The position numbers and the translations under genes were made by a program. Below, in pieces: positions 8,383-18,168 of a stretch of DNA of 64,000 nucleotides. Every line of letters starts with the position of its first letter. Position 1 is the first letter of the stretch. The notes beneath the pieces are model-generated. The model worked only from the letters and a program-made list of their open reading frames with translations. It had not been told where the DNA came from and did no database searches. This DNA comes from Streptococcus mitis (GTDB taxonomy: Bacteria > Bacillota > Bacilli > Lactobacillales > Streptococcaceae), in contig JAGZLW010000001.1 in the NCBI GenBank assembly GCA_018364455.1, positions 93,786-157,785 of the forward strand, given 5' to 3'.

Positions 8383-9360
8383 ATGCTTAAATTAGGTGTT
8401 ATCGGAACAGGGGCTATTAGCCACCACTTCATAGAAGCAGCCCATACCAGTGGAGAATACCAGTTAGTCGCAGTTTATTCTAGAAAACTAGAAACTGCAG
8501 CAACCTTTGCTTCTCGCTATCAGGATATCCAACTCTTTGATCAAGTAGAGGACTTCTTCAAGAGCTCCTTTGATGTAGTCTATATTGCTAGTCCAAACTC
8601 CTTACATTTTGATCAGGCAAAAGTTGCATTGTCTGCAGGTAAACATGTCATTCTTGAAAAGCCAGCTGTCACGCAGCCACAAGAATGGCTGGATTTGAGA
8701 CAGACAGCTGAGAAAAATCACTGTTTTATCTTCGAAGCGGCACGGAACTACCATGAAAAAGCTTTCACTATCATCAAAAACTTTTTAGCAGACAAACTAA
8801 TTTTGGGAGCAGATTTCAACTATGCCAAGTATTCTTCCAAAATGCCTAACTTGTTGGCTGGACAGACACCAAATGTCTTTTCAGATCGTTTTGCTGGCGG
8901 AGCACTTATGGATTTAGGGATTTATCCTCTCTACGCTGCCGTTCGCCTCTTTGGAAAGGCTCAAGACGCGACCTATCAGGGGCAACAGCTTGACAATAGC
9001 ATTGACCTAAATGGTGACGGTATCCTCTTCTACCCTGACTTTCAAGTTCATATCAAGGCTGGGAAAAACATCACTTCCAATCTTCCTTGTGAGATTTACA
9101 CAGCAGATGGAACCTTGACCCTCAACACGATTGAGCATGTCCGCTCAGCTATTTTTACCGACCACCAAGGAAATCAAGTCCAGCTCCCTATCCAACAAGC
9201 TCCCCATACGATGACTGAGGAAGTCGCTGCATTTGCACACATGATTCAGCAACCAGATCTGAATCTTTACCAAACTTGGCTGGAAGATGCAAGTTCAGTT
9301 CATGAGCTACTATATACTATGCGCCAGACTGCTGGCATTAGATTTGAGGCAGAAAAATGA
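8383..9360 (+). CDS. Gfo/Idh/MocA-family oxidoreductase
   Basis: A 325-residue NAD(P)-dependent dehydrogenase. The Rossmann fold starts at residue 2 with KLGVIGTGAISHHF, and the family motif EKP is present in HVILEKPAV near residue 93. The C-terminal half carries GGALMDLGIYPLY, typical of the substrate-binding domain. The substrate, probably a sugar or polyol derivative, cannot be deduced. The start is fixed by AAAGGAG 6 nt upstream and by the promoter lying inside the longer open frame. It overlaps the helicase gene by 4 nt (ATGA). Confidence 0.9.
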   Translation: MLKLGVIGTGAISHHFIEAAHTSGEYQLVAVYSRKLETAATFASRYQDIQLFDQVEDFFKSSFDVVYIASPNSLHFDQAKVALSAGKHVILEKPAVTQPQEWLDLRQTAEKNHCFIFEAARNYHEKAFTIIKNFLADKLILGADFNYAKYSSKMPNLLAGQTPNVFSDRFAGGALMDLGIYPLYAAVRLFGKAQDATYQGQQLDNSIDLNGDGILFYPDFQVHIKAGKNITSNLPCEIYTADGTLTLNTIEHVRSAIFTDHQGNQVQLPIQQAPHTMTEEVAAFAHMIQQPDLNLYQTWLEDASSVHELLYTMRQTAGIRFEAEK

Positions 9361-10439
9361 AAACCAAACTACCGACTGAATGGCAAGAACTGAGTAACCA
9401 ACTCGGTTTCCAAGAATTCACCCCCATTCAAACCCAACTATTTGAGCCCCTTCTTTCTGGAGAAAACCTCCTAGGAGTGAGCCCAACAGGAACTGGTAAG
9501 ACCCTAGCTTACCTTCTACCAAGTCTTCTCAGACTACAAAAGAAAAAAGCCCAACAACTCTTGATTCTAGCACCAAATACGGAGCTTGCTGGACAAATTT
9601 TTGATGTATGTAAAACGTGGGCTGAAGCTATCGACTTGACAGCCCAACTCTTTCTATCAGGTTCAAGTCAAAAACGTCAAATTGAACGACTCAAAAAAGG
9701 ACCAGAAATTCTGATTGGAACCCCTGGCCGTATCTTTGAACTGATTAAATTGAAAAAAATCAAGATGATGAATGTGGAAACCATCATCTTGGATGAGTTT
9801 GACCAATTGCTAGATGATTCTCAGATTCACTTTGTTGAGAAAATCACTCACTACGCACCACGTGACCACCAACTCGTCTACATGAGTGCGACGACCAAGT
9901 TTGACCAAGAAAAGATTGCGCCGAACACACGTACCATTGATCTCTCTGACCAAAAATTGAATAACATCCAACATTTCTATATGCAAATAGACCAGCGTCA
10001 TCGAGTGGATATGCTACGAAAACTGGCTCATGTCGGAGATTTCCGCGGACTAGTCTTCTTTAACAGCCTGTCAGACCTTGGAAGCTCAGAAGAAAAATTA
10101 CAGTATCGGGATATCTTGGCTGTTTCTCTAGCTAGTGATGTCAATGTCAAATTTAGAAAAGTCATCTTAGAAAAGTTTAAAGACAAGCAACTAACCCTGC
10201 TCCTTGCAACAGACCTCCTGGCACGTGGGATTGATATCGATAGCCTCGAATGTGTTGTAAACTTTGATGTTCCTAGAGATATTGAAACCTACACTCACCG
10301 TGCTGGCCGTACTGGCCGTATGGGCAAAGAAGGCTATGTTATCACTCTCGTCACTCATCAAGAAGAGCTTAAAAAACTCAAGAAATTTGCTACGGTTCGT
10401 GAAATTGTCTTGAAAAATCAAGAACTCTATATCAAATAA
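9357..10439 (+). CDS. DEAD-box family RNA helicase, short form
   Basis: A 360-residue helicase made of just the two RecA-like domains. It shows the Q-motif (FTPIQTQ), motif I SPTGTGKT, motif II as DEFD rather than DEAD, motif III SAT and motif VI HRAGRTGRMG. It has no C-terminal RNA-binding extension, unlike CshA, and is closer in size to CshB-like proteins. It probably remodels RNA in cold or ribosome assembly, by family analogy. It is translationally coupled to the oxidoreductase gene by an ATGA overlap. Confidence 0.9.
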   Translation: MKTKLPTEWQELSNQLGFQEFTPIQTQLFEPLLSGENLLGVSPTGTGKTLAYLLPSLLRLQKKKAQQLLILAPNTELAGQIFDVCKTWAEAIDLTAQLFLSGSSQKRQIERLKKGPEILIGTPGRIFELIKLKKIKMMNVETIILDEFDQLLDDSQIHFVEKITHYAPRDHQLVYMSATTKFDQEKIAPNTRTIDLSDQKLNNIQHFYMQIDQRHRVDMLRKLAHVGDFRGLVFFNSLSDLGSSEEKLQYRDILAVSLASDVNVKFRKVILEKFKDKQLTLLLATDLLARGIDIDSLECVVNFDVPRDIETYTHRAGRTGRMGKEGYVITLVTHQEELKKLKKFATVREIVLKNQELYIK

Positions 10440-10482
10440 AGCTCCCTTTGCTCTATGCACATCCGGTGTATGGAGCTTTTTT
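10438..10482 (+). terminator. Intrinsic terminator after the helicase gene
   Basis: AAAGCTCC and GGAGCTTT flank a 26-nt loop that itself can pair, followed by TTTTTT. It begins at the helicase stop codon. Confidence 0.8.
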
Positions 10483-10517
10483 ATGTAAACAATTCTTCAA
10501 TTTTAGTTCAATATCAG

Positions 10518-10548
10518 AAAAAAGAACCTTGCAAAGCAAGATTCTTTT
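10518..10548 (-). terminator. Intrinsic terminator after tuf
   Basis: AAAAGAACCTTGC / GCAAGATTCTTTT, a 13-bp stem with one mismatch and a 3-5 nt loop, followed on the minus strand by TTTTTTC. It lies about 45 nt beyond the tuf stop. Confidence 0.85.
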
Positions 10549-10591
10549 AGTGTCTGACTTAAATAATTGTTCTTCTGGGAACTAAATCGAA

Positions 10592-11788
<1,197 letters not shown>

Positions 11789-11859
11789 TTGAGTAAAAGC
11801 CTCCAATAAAATATATTTTATAGATAGACAGTAGGCAATACAGTCTAACTTTCCTTACT

Positions 11860-11887
11860 ATTTTATCAAATTTCAGCTAAATTGCAA
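11860..11887 (-). promoter_or_regulatory. tuf promoter
   Basis: TTGCAA (11882-11887) and TAAAAT (11860-11865) on the minus strand with a 16-nt spacer, giving a leader of roughly 65 nt before tuf. Confidence 0.65.
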
Positions 11888-11971
11888 GTGTTTTACAAAG
11901 TTTTTGTGAATTATTCTTAATCTGCTAATCTAAACGGTATTTCTACTTCTATAATTTACCTAAAGAAAAAG

Positions 11972-11996
11972 AAAAATCAGGAATTTCCTGACTTTT
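11972..11996 (-). terminator. Intrinsic terminator after the AI-2E permease gene
   Basis: A TCAGGAA/TTCCTGA stem directly past the stop codon, with AT-rich flanks ending in TTTTTCTTTTTC on the minus strand. Confidence 0.8.
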
Positions 11997-13104
11997 ACTT
12001 AGCTAATTCTCTTTCTCGTTCTTTCATTGTTTTATGATTTTCATACAAGCGAGATAAGAACTTATAAATTTCTTTCAAGATAGAATAAGTTGGTACTGCG
12101 ACAATCATACCAATGACCCCATATATATTGCTTGATAACAAAAGTAATACTAAAATCGTAATTGGATGAACCTTCATCACACCACCAACGATTCGAGGGT
12201 AGAGGATATTTCCATCCACTTGTTGAATGATTAGCATGTAAACAACTGCAATTAGCATTCTATGAGGATCAGTAAAGACATTGGCAATAATCATCGGAAT
12301 CAAGCCAATACTTGGTCCCACATAAGGAATGAGATTGGCCAATCCTGAAAAGATGGCAAAGACCAAAGCGTATTTCAAACCAATCACGCTATATCCGATA
12401 AAGGCCAAACAACCGATAATAATGGCATCAATTGCGACTCCACTAATATAGCGAGCAATTGTCGCATTCAAATTCTTTAAAAGACCTGCAATATGCAACT
12501 TATCTCTCTTTAAAACAGTGCGCTCAAGCATCGGCAAAAATTTGTTACCATCTAACAAAAAATAAACCAAAAACACAGGGGTCATAATAATAATCAAAAC
12601 GGTACTAAAGAGAGCTGATAGAACACTTCCGACACTATTGGTAACGCTATTTAGGATATTTTGTAAAATATCTACATAGGATAGATTTAACTGTTGAATA
12701 GTCGTTTGAATATCCAAATTTTGAAAGGCTGGATAAGTAGATAAATCCATAATCAAATCTTGTAAACGACTGTAGATAGTCTGGCTAGTCGCAATCAAGC
12801 TGGTCAACTGATTAACCAAAATCGGTAAGAGATAGACTACCCCAATGACAAGGCCCCACACCAAGGCACACAAGGTTAGTAGAATACCAATGATACGATT
12901 AATTTTGAAATATTTTTGTAAAAAATTTACAATAGGATTGGTCAAATAATATAAAAAACCACCTAGAAGAAAAGGAATCATGATGGTGTTTGCTACGCTT
13001 ACAAAAGGCGTGATAATCGCCCCCATCTCTCTCCATAAATAAAAAATGATTGTTAATAATAAAATTTCACTGGTCCAAAAAAATAATTTATTCTTACGAA
13101 ACAT
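11995..13104 (-). CDS. AI-2E family (UPF0118) membrane protein
   Basis: A 369-residue membrane protein with about eight transmembrane segments, two near the N-terminus and the rest after a large soluble loop at about residues 85-150. The C-terminal part PYVGPSIGLIPM and GNILYPRIVGG matches the AI-2E transporter family. Members have been linked to autoinducer export and to sodium/proton antiport; the substrate here is unknown. The ATG follows GGAGGTAGCTC. Transcribed alone, divergent from dacA. Confidence 0.88.
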   Translation of the reverse strand: MFRKNKLFFWTSEILLLTIIFYLWREMGAIITPFVSVANTIMIPFLLGGFLYYLTNPIVNFLQKYFKINRIIGILLTLCALVWGLVIGVVYLLPILVNQLTSLIATSQTIYSRLQDLIMDLSTYPAFQNLDIQTTIQQLNLSYVDILQNILNSVTNSVGSVLSALFSTVLIIIMTPVFLVYFLLDGNKFLPMLERTVLKRDKLHIAGLLKNLNATIARYISGVAIDAIIIGCLAFIGYSVIGLKYALVFAIFSGLANLIPYVGPSIGLIPMIIANVFTDPHRMLIAVVYMLIIQQVDGNILYPRIVGGVMKVHPITILVLLLLSSNIYGVIGMIVAVPTYSILKEIYKFLSRLYENHKTMKERERELAK

Positions 13105-13188
13105 GAGCTACCTCCATTCATCTATTTTACCATACTTTCAAAAAAGCTTCTTTCTTCTATCATGAAACTGGGAATATTTTTTTCTTTA

Positions 13189-13197
13189 TGTTAGAAT
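13189..13197 (+). promoter_or_regulatory. Extended -10 of dacA, 9 nt before the ATG
   Basis: TG T TAGAAT (13189-13197) is an extended -10. The predicted start of transcription falls about 3 nt before the dacA ATG, and no ribosome-binding site is present in the gap. Confidence 0.55.
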
Positions 13198-13206
13198 AAA
13201 CTTACT

Positions 13207-14448
13207 ATGAAAAAAATCATTTTAACTCTCTTAAGTCTATCCCTTATTGGATCAGCATCTACTGTTGCTGCCCAAGATTTTAATATTGCTGCTAAACATG
13301 CGATTGCTGTTGAGGCCAATACTGGTAAAATTCTCTATGAGAAAGATGCAACTCAACCTGTCGAAATTGCTTCTATAACAAAACTGCTTACCGTTTACCT
13401 GGTCTATGAAGCACTCGAAAATGGAAGTATCACACTATCCACCCCAGTAGATATTTCTGATTATCCTTATCAATTGACGACAAATTCTGAAGCCAGTAAT
13501 GTTCCTATGGAGGCCCGTAATTATACTGTCGAAGAGTTGCTTGAAGCAACTCTGGTATCTAGTGCCAACAGCGCCGCTATTGCCCTAGCTGAGAAAATTG
13601 CTGGCTCTGAAAAAAACTTCGTTGATATGATGCGGGCCAAACTCCTGGAATGGGGAATCAAAGATGCCACGGTTGTCAATACAACTGGTCTGAACAACGA
13701 AACTCTCGGAGATAACATTTACCCAGGGTCTAATAAAGATGATGAAAATAAGCTCAGTGCTTATGATGTCGCTATCGTTGCCCGCAACCTCATCAAAAAA
13801 TACCCACAAGTCTTGGAAATCACCAAAAAACCTTCTTCTACTTTTGCTGGAATGACAATTACTTCAACCAACTACATGTTAGAAGGTATGCCTGCTTACC
13901 GTGGTGGTTTTGATGGGCTAAAAACAGGAACAACAGATAAGGCTGGAGAGTCTTTTGTTGGTACTACTGTCGAAAAAGGCATGAGAGTCATCACAGTTGT
14001 TTTAAATGCAGATCATCAAGGTAATAATCCTTACGCTCGCTTCACAGCTACATCTTCACTAATGGATTATATCTCTTCTACATTCACACTTCGCAAAATC
14101 GTTCAACAAGGCGATGCCTATCAAGATAGCAAAGTCCCCGTACAAGATGGAAAAGAAGATACGGTAACTACAGTGGCCCCAGAGGATATCTATCTAATTG
14201 AACGTGTTGGGGGTCAATCTTCCCAATCTATTCAATTCACACCTGATTCTAAAGCAATCCTCGCACCACTTGAAGCTGGAACAGTGGTTGGCCATTTGAC
14301 TTACGAAGACAAGGATTTGATTGGTCAAGGTTACATTACCACAGAACGTCCTAGTTTCGAAATGGTAGCAGAAAAGAAAGTTGAAAAAGCTTTCTTCTTA
14401 AAAGTTTGGTGGAATCAGTTTATCCGATTTATCAACGAGAAATTATAA
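13207..14448 (+). CDS. dacA: D-alanyl-D-alanine carboxypeptidase (PBP3)
   Basis: A low-molecular-weight penicillin-binding protein that removes the terminal D-Ala from peptidoglycan pentapeptides outside the membrane. A signal peptide ends at AAQ (residue about 22). The three active-site motifs are S56-I-T-K59, S119-A-N121 and K-T-G (in GLKTGTTDKAG near 239), the positions known for pneumococcal PBP3. The last about 20 residues form an amphipathic membrane anchor. The 413-residue length matches. It lacks a visible ribosome site (see the promoter entry). Confidence 0.97.
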   Translation: MKKIILTLLSLSLIGSASTVAAQDFNIAAKHAIAVEANTGKILYEKDATQPVEIASITKLLTVYLVYEALENGSITLSTPVDISDYPYQLTTNSEASNVPMEARNYTVEELLEATLVSSANSAAIALAEKIAGSEKNFVDMMRAKLLEWGIKDATVVNTTGLNNETLGDNIYPGSNKDDENKLSAYDVAIVARNLIKKYPQVLEITKKPSSTFAGMTITSTNYMLEGMPAYRGGFDGLKTGTTDKAGESFVGTTVEKGMRVITVVLNADHQGNNPYARFTATSSLMDYISSTFTLRKIVQQGDAYQDSKVPVQDGKEDTVTTVAPEDIYLIERVGGQSSQSIQFTPDSKAILAPLEAGTVVGHLTYEDKDLIGQGYITTERPSFEMVAEKKVEKAFFLKVWWNQFIRFINEKL

Positions 14449-14506
14449 AACATACTGAGCAAAAGATTGCTCTAAAATAGAAACAGACCAATAAGGCTTT
14501 AAAGTC

Positions 14507-14552
14507 AAAAACGCATAGTATCAGGCATTAAAAAACTTGATATTATGCGTTT
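14507..14552 (+). terminator. Intrinsic terminator after dacA
   Basis: AAAACGCATA with TATGCGTTTT, extended inward by TATCA/TGATA, forms a long hairpin with T residues on the plus strand. It lies between the converging dacA and nnrD genes and could act on both strands. Confidence 0.8.
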
Positions 14553-14594
14553 TATTGTGGTAATATTTACTTCATTTTCTCCTAAAATTGAATT

Positions 14595-15449
14595 TTATCT
14601 CATTCTTTTTTGAGATATTTTATTCATTAGTTTAGGAAGACAATTACTAATTTCCGTTGGCAAGACCACATAATGTTCTTGAGATAGTTCTTGGGCTATG
14701 GCTGAATGAAGATGGGTCGCTACTATCACACGTTCATAGAGACTGGCCTGTCGAAATTGGCCTGCAAATCCTGCAATCATTCCAGCCAGTGTATCTCCCA
14801 TTCCCCCAGTCGCCTGATAGGGACCGCCAACTTGTAACTGGTAATAATCAGATTGGCCAACTTGCCAAATACGAGTAGCTGGACCTTTCTCTACCAAAAT
14901 TGTTCCTTGAGGAAAGGAAGTCAGGGCACTAGATGTTGTATCTTCCTTTTGTTTTTCAATAGCAATACCAGACAGCTTTTCCCATTCTTTTTGGTGGGGA
15001 GTTAGGATAAGCTGGTTAGATGGAAACGACAAACTTGTCCTAGCAAGGATGGTTAAGGCCCCTCCGTCTACAATCAAAATCTGATTCTGTTTTAAGCCAG
15101 CAAAAACCTGTTTTACTAGATTTTCTCCAAAAGTATCGTCTCGTAAACCAGGTCCCATTAAGACAACTTCTGCCTTCTCCAACTGCTCTTTTAACAATTG
15201 CTGGTCTTGAAGAGAAAAGGCCATAGCCTCAGGTAAATGACTGTGCAAAGCTGGGATATTTTCTCTATCTGTTCCAATAGTTACCAATCCTGCACCGCTT
15301 TTTACAGCTGCTAAAGCAGCCATGATGATAGCACCACCATAAGGATAAGTCCCACCCAGCAACAGCAGACGACCATAGTCTCCTTTATGACTGGTACGAG
15401 AACGTTCAATAATGACTTTTTCTAGTAAGACTTGATCAATCACTTTCAT
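14595..15449 (-). CDS. nnrD: ADP-dependent NAD(P)H-hydrate dehydratase
   Basis: Repairs hydrated NADH and NADPH in the cytosol, using ADP as phosphate donor product partner. The 284-residue protein has the ribokinase-like fold of the YjeF C-terminal (YxkO) family: LLLLGGTYPYGGA near the start, AAVKSGAGLVT, LTPHQKEW, and the nucleotide-binding GGMGDTLAGMIAGF. It lacks the N-terminal epimerase domain found in fused versions. The ATG follows GAGGAAAAAACG. Its upstream neighbour is the unrecognised gene at 15464, only 14 nt away, so they are probably co-transcribed. Confidence 0.93.
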   Translation of the reverse strand: MKVIDQVLLEKVIIERSRTSHKGDYGRLLLLGGTYPYGGAIIMAALAAVKSGAGLVTIGTDRENIPALHSHLPEAMAFSLQDQQLLKEQLEKAEVVLMGPGLRDDTFGENLVKQVFAGLKQNQILIVDGGALTILARTSLSFPSNQLILTPHQKEWEKLSGIAIEKQKEDTTSSALTSFPQGTILVEKGPATRIWQVGQSDYYQLQVGGPYQATGGMGDTLAGMIAGFAGQFRQASLYERVIVATHLHSAIAQELSQEHYVVLPTEISNCLPKLMNKISQKRMR

Positions 15450-15463
15450 CGTTTTTTCCTCAA

Positions 15464-16285
15464 CTATCCTTTACCTGATCGTTTTAAAACAATCTGATAT
15501 ACTTTTTTAACCCACTCCTCCAAACCTTCTCCATCATGGTCAAGATAATACACCCTATCCAGTAATTGACTTGGAATAATATTTTCAAATTGGCTCTTAT
15601 TATGAGTTGGAATAATGCAAATATACAACTCACTAAATAAGTTCAACATGTTCTTAATTTTTGCAACATGGTAGCCATCAAAAATATAACCAGTAAGTTT
15701 AATCAAATCTGTATAGATAAAATGAAAACTCACTCCAGGAATAAACTTGTCTTGTAATTCTTTCTCTGAAGGAGATCGACCTAATAAACGTTCCATCGCT
15801 AATCGATAACCAGAACTTGTATTTGACCACCCTAACATGACATAGTCAAAATAATCTATCGGATCCGATGCAGCATTTCGATTATCCAAAACTAATTCCT
15901 CAGCATCTCGCCCAAAGGCTTTCACAGCAGATAAGAGCTGACCTGTTTTAAAGATAGAAATCGCTGCATCTATAGTAGTAGTATGACTACAGTAGTCTGA
16001 AGTCACTAACCTCTTATGTAGATCATAAGTCGAGGCTACTATTTTATTTGTAGGGGTAAATGGTGGCAGAAAGAGATGCTGAAAGATGTAATCTAAAATC
16101 TCTTTTTTTAAACAAGAATCAGCACACTCAATACTTGTTTGACGTTTATGAAGTTTTTCGTAAGCTATAAATTTAGCAATTTTTTCTAATTCCCATTCTT
16201 GAATATTTGGATAATCAATTAGTGATAAGTAGTATATTCCATCCCATTGTAAACTATATTCCCCATTATAAATTTTTAAAATCAT
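15464..16285 (-). CDS. Uncharacterised protein with a possible ADP-ribosyltransferase-like motif
   Basis: I do not recognise this 273-residue protein with confidence. It has no signal peptide or membrane helix. Residues 101-119 read HTTT..AAISIFKTGQLLS, a spacing (H-x-T, then I/L-x-x-x-G-x-L) that recalls the first motif of DarT/PARP-like ADP-ribosyltransferases, but I see no confirmed catalytic Glu. The N-terminal 90 residues are mixed alpha/beta. It begins with a good ribosome site (GAGGTGATTAG) and a TATAAT 22 nt upstream. It lies between folD and nnrD and runs into nnrD. The link to NAD chemistry is only a suggestion from that neighbour. Confidence 0.7.
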   Translation of the reverse strand: MILKIYNGEYSLQWDGIYYLSLIDYPNIQEWELEKIAKFIAYEKLHKRQTSIECADSCLKKEILDYIFQHLFLPPFTPTNKIVASTYDLHKRLVTSDYCSHTTTIDAAISIFKTGQLLSAVKAFGRDAEELVLDNRNAASDPIDYFDYVMLGWSNTSSGYRLAMERLLGRSPSEKELQDKFIPGVSFHFIYTDLIKLTGYIFDGYHVAKIKNMLNLFSELYICIIPTHNKSQFENIIPSQLLDRVYYLDHDGEGLEEWVKKVYQIVLKRSGKG

Positions 16286-16311
16286 CTAATCACCTCACTC
16301 CATTATACAAC

Positions 16312-16336
16312 AAAAAGGAGGCGCAGACCTCCTTTT
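16312..16336 (-). terminator. Intrinsic terminator after folD
   Basis: AAAAAGGAGG and CCTCCTTTT form a strong stem around a 6-nt loop, followed by TTTTTGTTG on the minus strand. The T-run leads straight into the TATAAT of the next gene at 15464. Confidence 0.88.
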
Positions 16337-16422
16337 GTAATCTTATATCTAAAATTTAATATTCATTTCTGCCGTTTTAGATATAGCTATTGAAAATACA
16401 CTCTCTTCAGCGAATGTTTCTC

Positions 16423-17280
16423 TTATTTTCTATCCAATGTCCGAAGTGCTGCTTGATAAGTTTGCTCCATCAGCATAGTAATTGTCATAGGACCAACACC
16501 TCCAGGAACTGGCGTGATGTGGCTAGCAAGTGGGGCAACCGCCTCATAATCAACATCCCCACAGAGCTTACCATTTTCATCGCGGTTCATCCCAACGTCA
16601 ATGACTACCGCACCTGGTTTCACAAAATCAGGAGTCACAAACTTAGCACGACCGATTGCGACCACAAGAATATCCGCTTTTGCAGCAATCTTAGCGAGAT
16701 TATGGGTGCGTGAGTGAGTCAAGGTAACTGTAGCATTCTTTGCCAAAAGAAGCTGGGCCATGGGTTTTCCAACAATATTTGAACGACCGATGACAACCGC
16801 ATTTTTACCTTCTAATTCAATCCCATATTCATGAAACATTTCCATAATTCCTGCAGGTGTAGATGGAATCATGACTGGATGACCAGACCAAAGGCGTCCC
16901 ATATTTAGAGGATGGAAACCATCCACATCCTTTTCTGGGTCAATGGCTAATAAAACCGCCTCTTCATCGATATGTTTTGGTAATGGCAACTGGACCAAAA
17001 TCCCATGCCAAGCTGGATCTTGATTGTATTTGGCAATCAAGTCTAATAATTCCGCTTGGGTAATGGTATCTGGAACTCGCACTACTTCACTACGGAATCC
17101 TGCCGCAAGGGCAGAACGTTCCTTGTTACGAACGTAGACTTGGCTGGCTGGATTGTCTCCAACCAAAATCACTACCAAACCAGGCACTAGACCTGTTTCT
17201 TCCTTTAATCTTGCAGTCTTTTCAGCCAGCTGTCCCTGTAATTTGGCCGCTAAAGCTTTCCCATCAATAATCTGTGTCAT
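16423..17280 (-). CDS. folD: Bifunctional methylene-THF dehydrogenase/cyclohydrolase
   Basis: Interconverts 5,10-methylene-, methenyl- and 10-formyl-tetrahydrofolate in the cytosol, linking serine-derived carbon to purine and methionine synthesis. The 285-residue protein has the catalytic-lysine region YVRNKERSA, the block PLPKHIDEEAVL, and the NADP-binding GRSNIVGKPMAQLL. The C-terminus TPVPGGVGPMT is the second FolD signature. It is a single-gene unit with a probable MET-box upstream, which fits control by methionine status, and a strong terminator downstream. Confidence 0.97.
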   Translation of the reverse strand: MTQIIDGKALAAKLQGQLAEKTARLKEETGLVPGLVVILVGDNPASQVYVRNKERSALAAGFRSEVVRVPDTITQAELLDLIAKYNQDPAWHGILVQLPLPKHIDEEAVLLAIDPEKDVDGFHPLNMGRLWSGHPVMIPSTPAGIMEMFHEYGIELEGKNAVVIGRSNIVGKPMAQLLLAKNATVTLTHSRTHNLAKIAAKADILVVAIGRAKFVTPDFVKPGAVVIDVGMNRDENGKLCGDVDYEAVAPLASHITPVPGGVGPMTITMLMEQTYQAALRTLDRK

Positions 17281-17310
17281 ATCACTTCTCTTTTCTTACA
17301 AATATCTTTA

Positions 17311-17316
17311 ATTATA
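17311..17316 (-). promoter_or_regulatory. folD promoter (-10)
   Basis: TGGTATAAT on the minus strand, an extended -10 about 30 nt before the folD ATG. The -35 is weak, as expected for an activator-dependent promoter. Confidence 0.6.
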
Positions 17317-17361
17317 CCAAAAAATACAATGTAGCTCTAACACTTCTTGACTAGGTCATCC

Positions 17362-17378
17362 TATAGTTTCAAACTATA
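17362..17378 (-). promoter_or_regulatory. Probable MET-box (MtaR/MetR operator) of folD
   Basis: TATAGTTTCAAACTATA is a perfect 17-bp palindrome around one central base. It matches the MET-box described from comparative genomics of streptococcal methionine genes, bound by the LysR regulator MtaR/MetR. Its centre lies about 66 bp before the predicted folD start site, the usual distance for a LysR recognition site. The regulator itself is not clearly in this window. Confidence 0.75.
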
Positions 17379-17380
17379 AG

Positions 17381-17402
17381 AAAAAGCTCGGGTCGAGCTT
17401 TC
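17381..17402 (-). terminator. Intrinsic terminator after the amino-acid ABC transporter
   Basis: AAAGCTCG/CGAGCTTT with a 3-nt loop, followed by TTTCTT on the minus strand. It separates the transporter genes from folD and sits directly next to the MET-box. Confidence 0.8.
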
Positions 17403-17433
17403 CATTAATCTTGTCTTGAAATTTTAAAATAGA

Positions 17434-18168
17434 TTATAAAACCTTACTCAAGAAGTCTTTAGTCCGTTGTTCTTGGGTTTGTTCAAAAATCTGTTCAGGT
17501 GTTCCATCTTCAACAACCACACCGTCTGCCATAAAGATGACACGATCTGCCACCTCACGTGCAAATCCCATCTCATGTGTTACGATAACCATAGTCATCC
17601 CTGACTTGGCAAGGTCTTGCATAACAGCCAATACCTCACCTACCATTTCAGGATCCAAGGCTGAAGTTGGCTCGTCAAAGAGCAAAACATCTGGTTCCAT
17701 GGCCAACCCACGCGCGATGGCAATCCGTTGTTGCTGCCCACCTGACAAACTCTGTGGATAAGCAGTTGCCTTATCTGGTAAACCAACTTTTTCCAAAAGT
17801 TCCTGGGCTCTCTTCTCAGCCACTGCCTTGCTCTCACCTTTGGTCTTGATAGGAGACAAGGTGATATTTTCCATCACAGTCATATTAGGAAAGAGATTGA
17901 ATTGTTGGAAAACCATGCCCATCTTCTCACGCATGGCAAACAGGTCATTCTTCTTGTCCGTAATATCGACTCCCTCAAAGATAACCTTCCCTTTAGTTGC
18001 TTCTTCCAACAAATTCATAGAGCGAAGTAAGGTAGATTTCCCGCTCCCCGAAGGACCGATGATAACGACAACTTCTCCTCTTTTAATCTCGAGGTTGATG
18101 CCCTTCAATACTTCATTCTTTCCAAATGATTTATGTAAATTTTCAATTTTTATCAAGGTTTCTGTCAT
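17434..18168 (-). CDS. Amino-acid ABC transporter ATP-binding protein (GlnQ-like)
   Basis: A 244-residue ATPase of the polar amino-acid uptake family. Walker A GPSGSGKST, the signature LSGGQQQRIAIARG, Walker B VLLFDEPTS and the H-loop IVTHEM are all intact. It powers the permease encoded just upstream (stop and start share a base), but no solute-binding protein is encoded in this unit, so the partner must lie elsewhere or the permease works with another. The substrate cannot be fixed from sequence; glutamine or another polar amino acid is likely. Confidence 0.93.
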   Translation of the reverse strand: MTETLIKIENLHKSFGKNEVLKGINLEIKRGEVVVIIGPSGSGKSTLLRSMNLLEEATKGKVIFEGVDITDKKNDLFAMREKMGMVFQQFNLFPNMTVMENITLSPIKTKGESKAVAEKRAQELLEKVGLPDKATAYPQSLSGGQQQRIAIARGLAMEPDVLLFDEPTSALDPEMVGEVLAVMQDLAKSGMTMVIVTHEMGFAREVADRVIFMADGVVVEDGTPEQIFEQTQEQRTKDFLSKVL

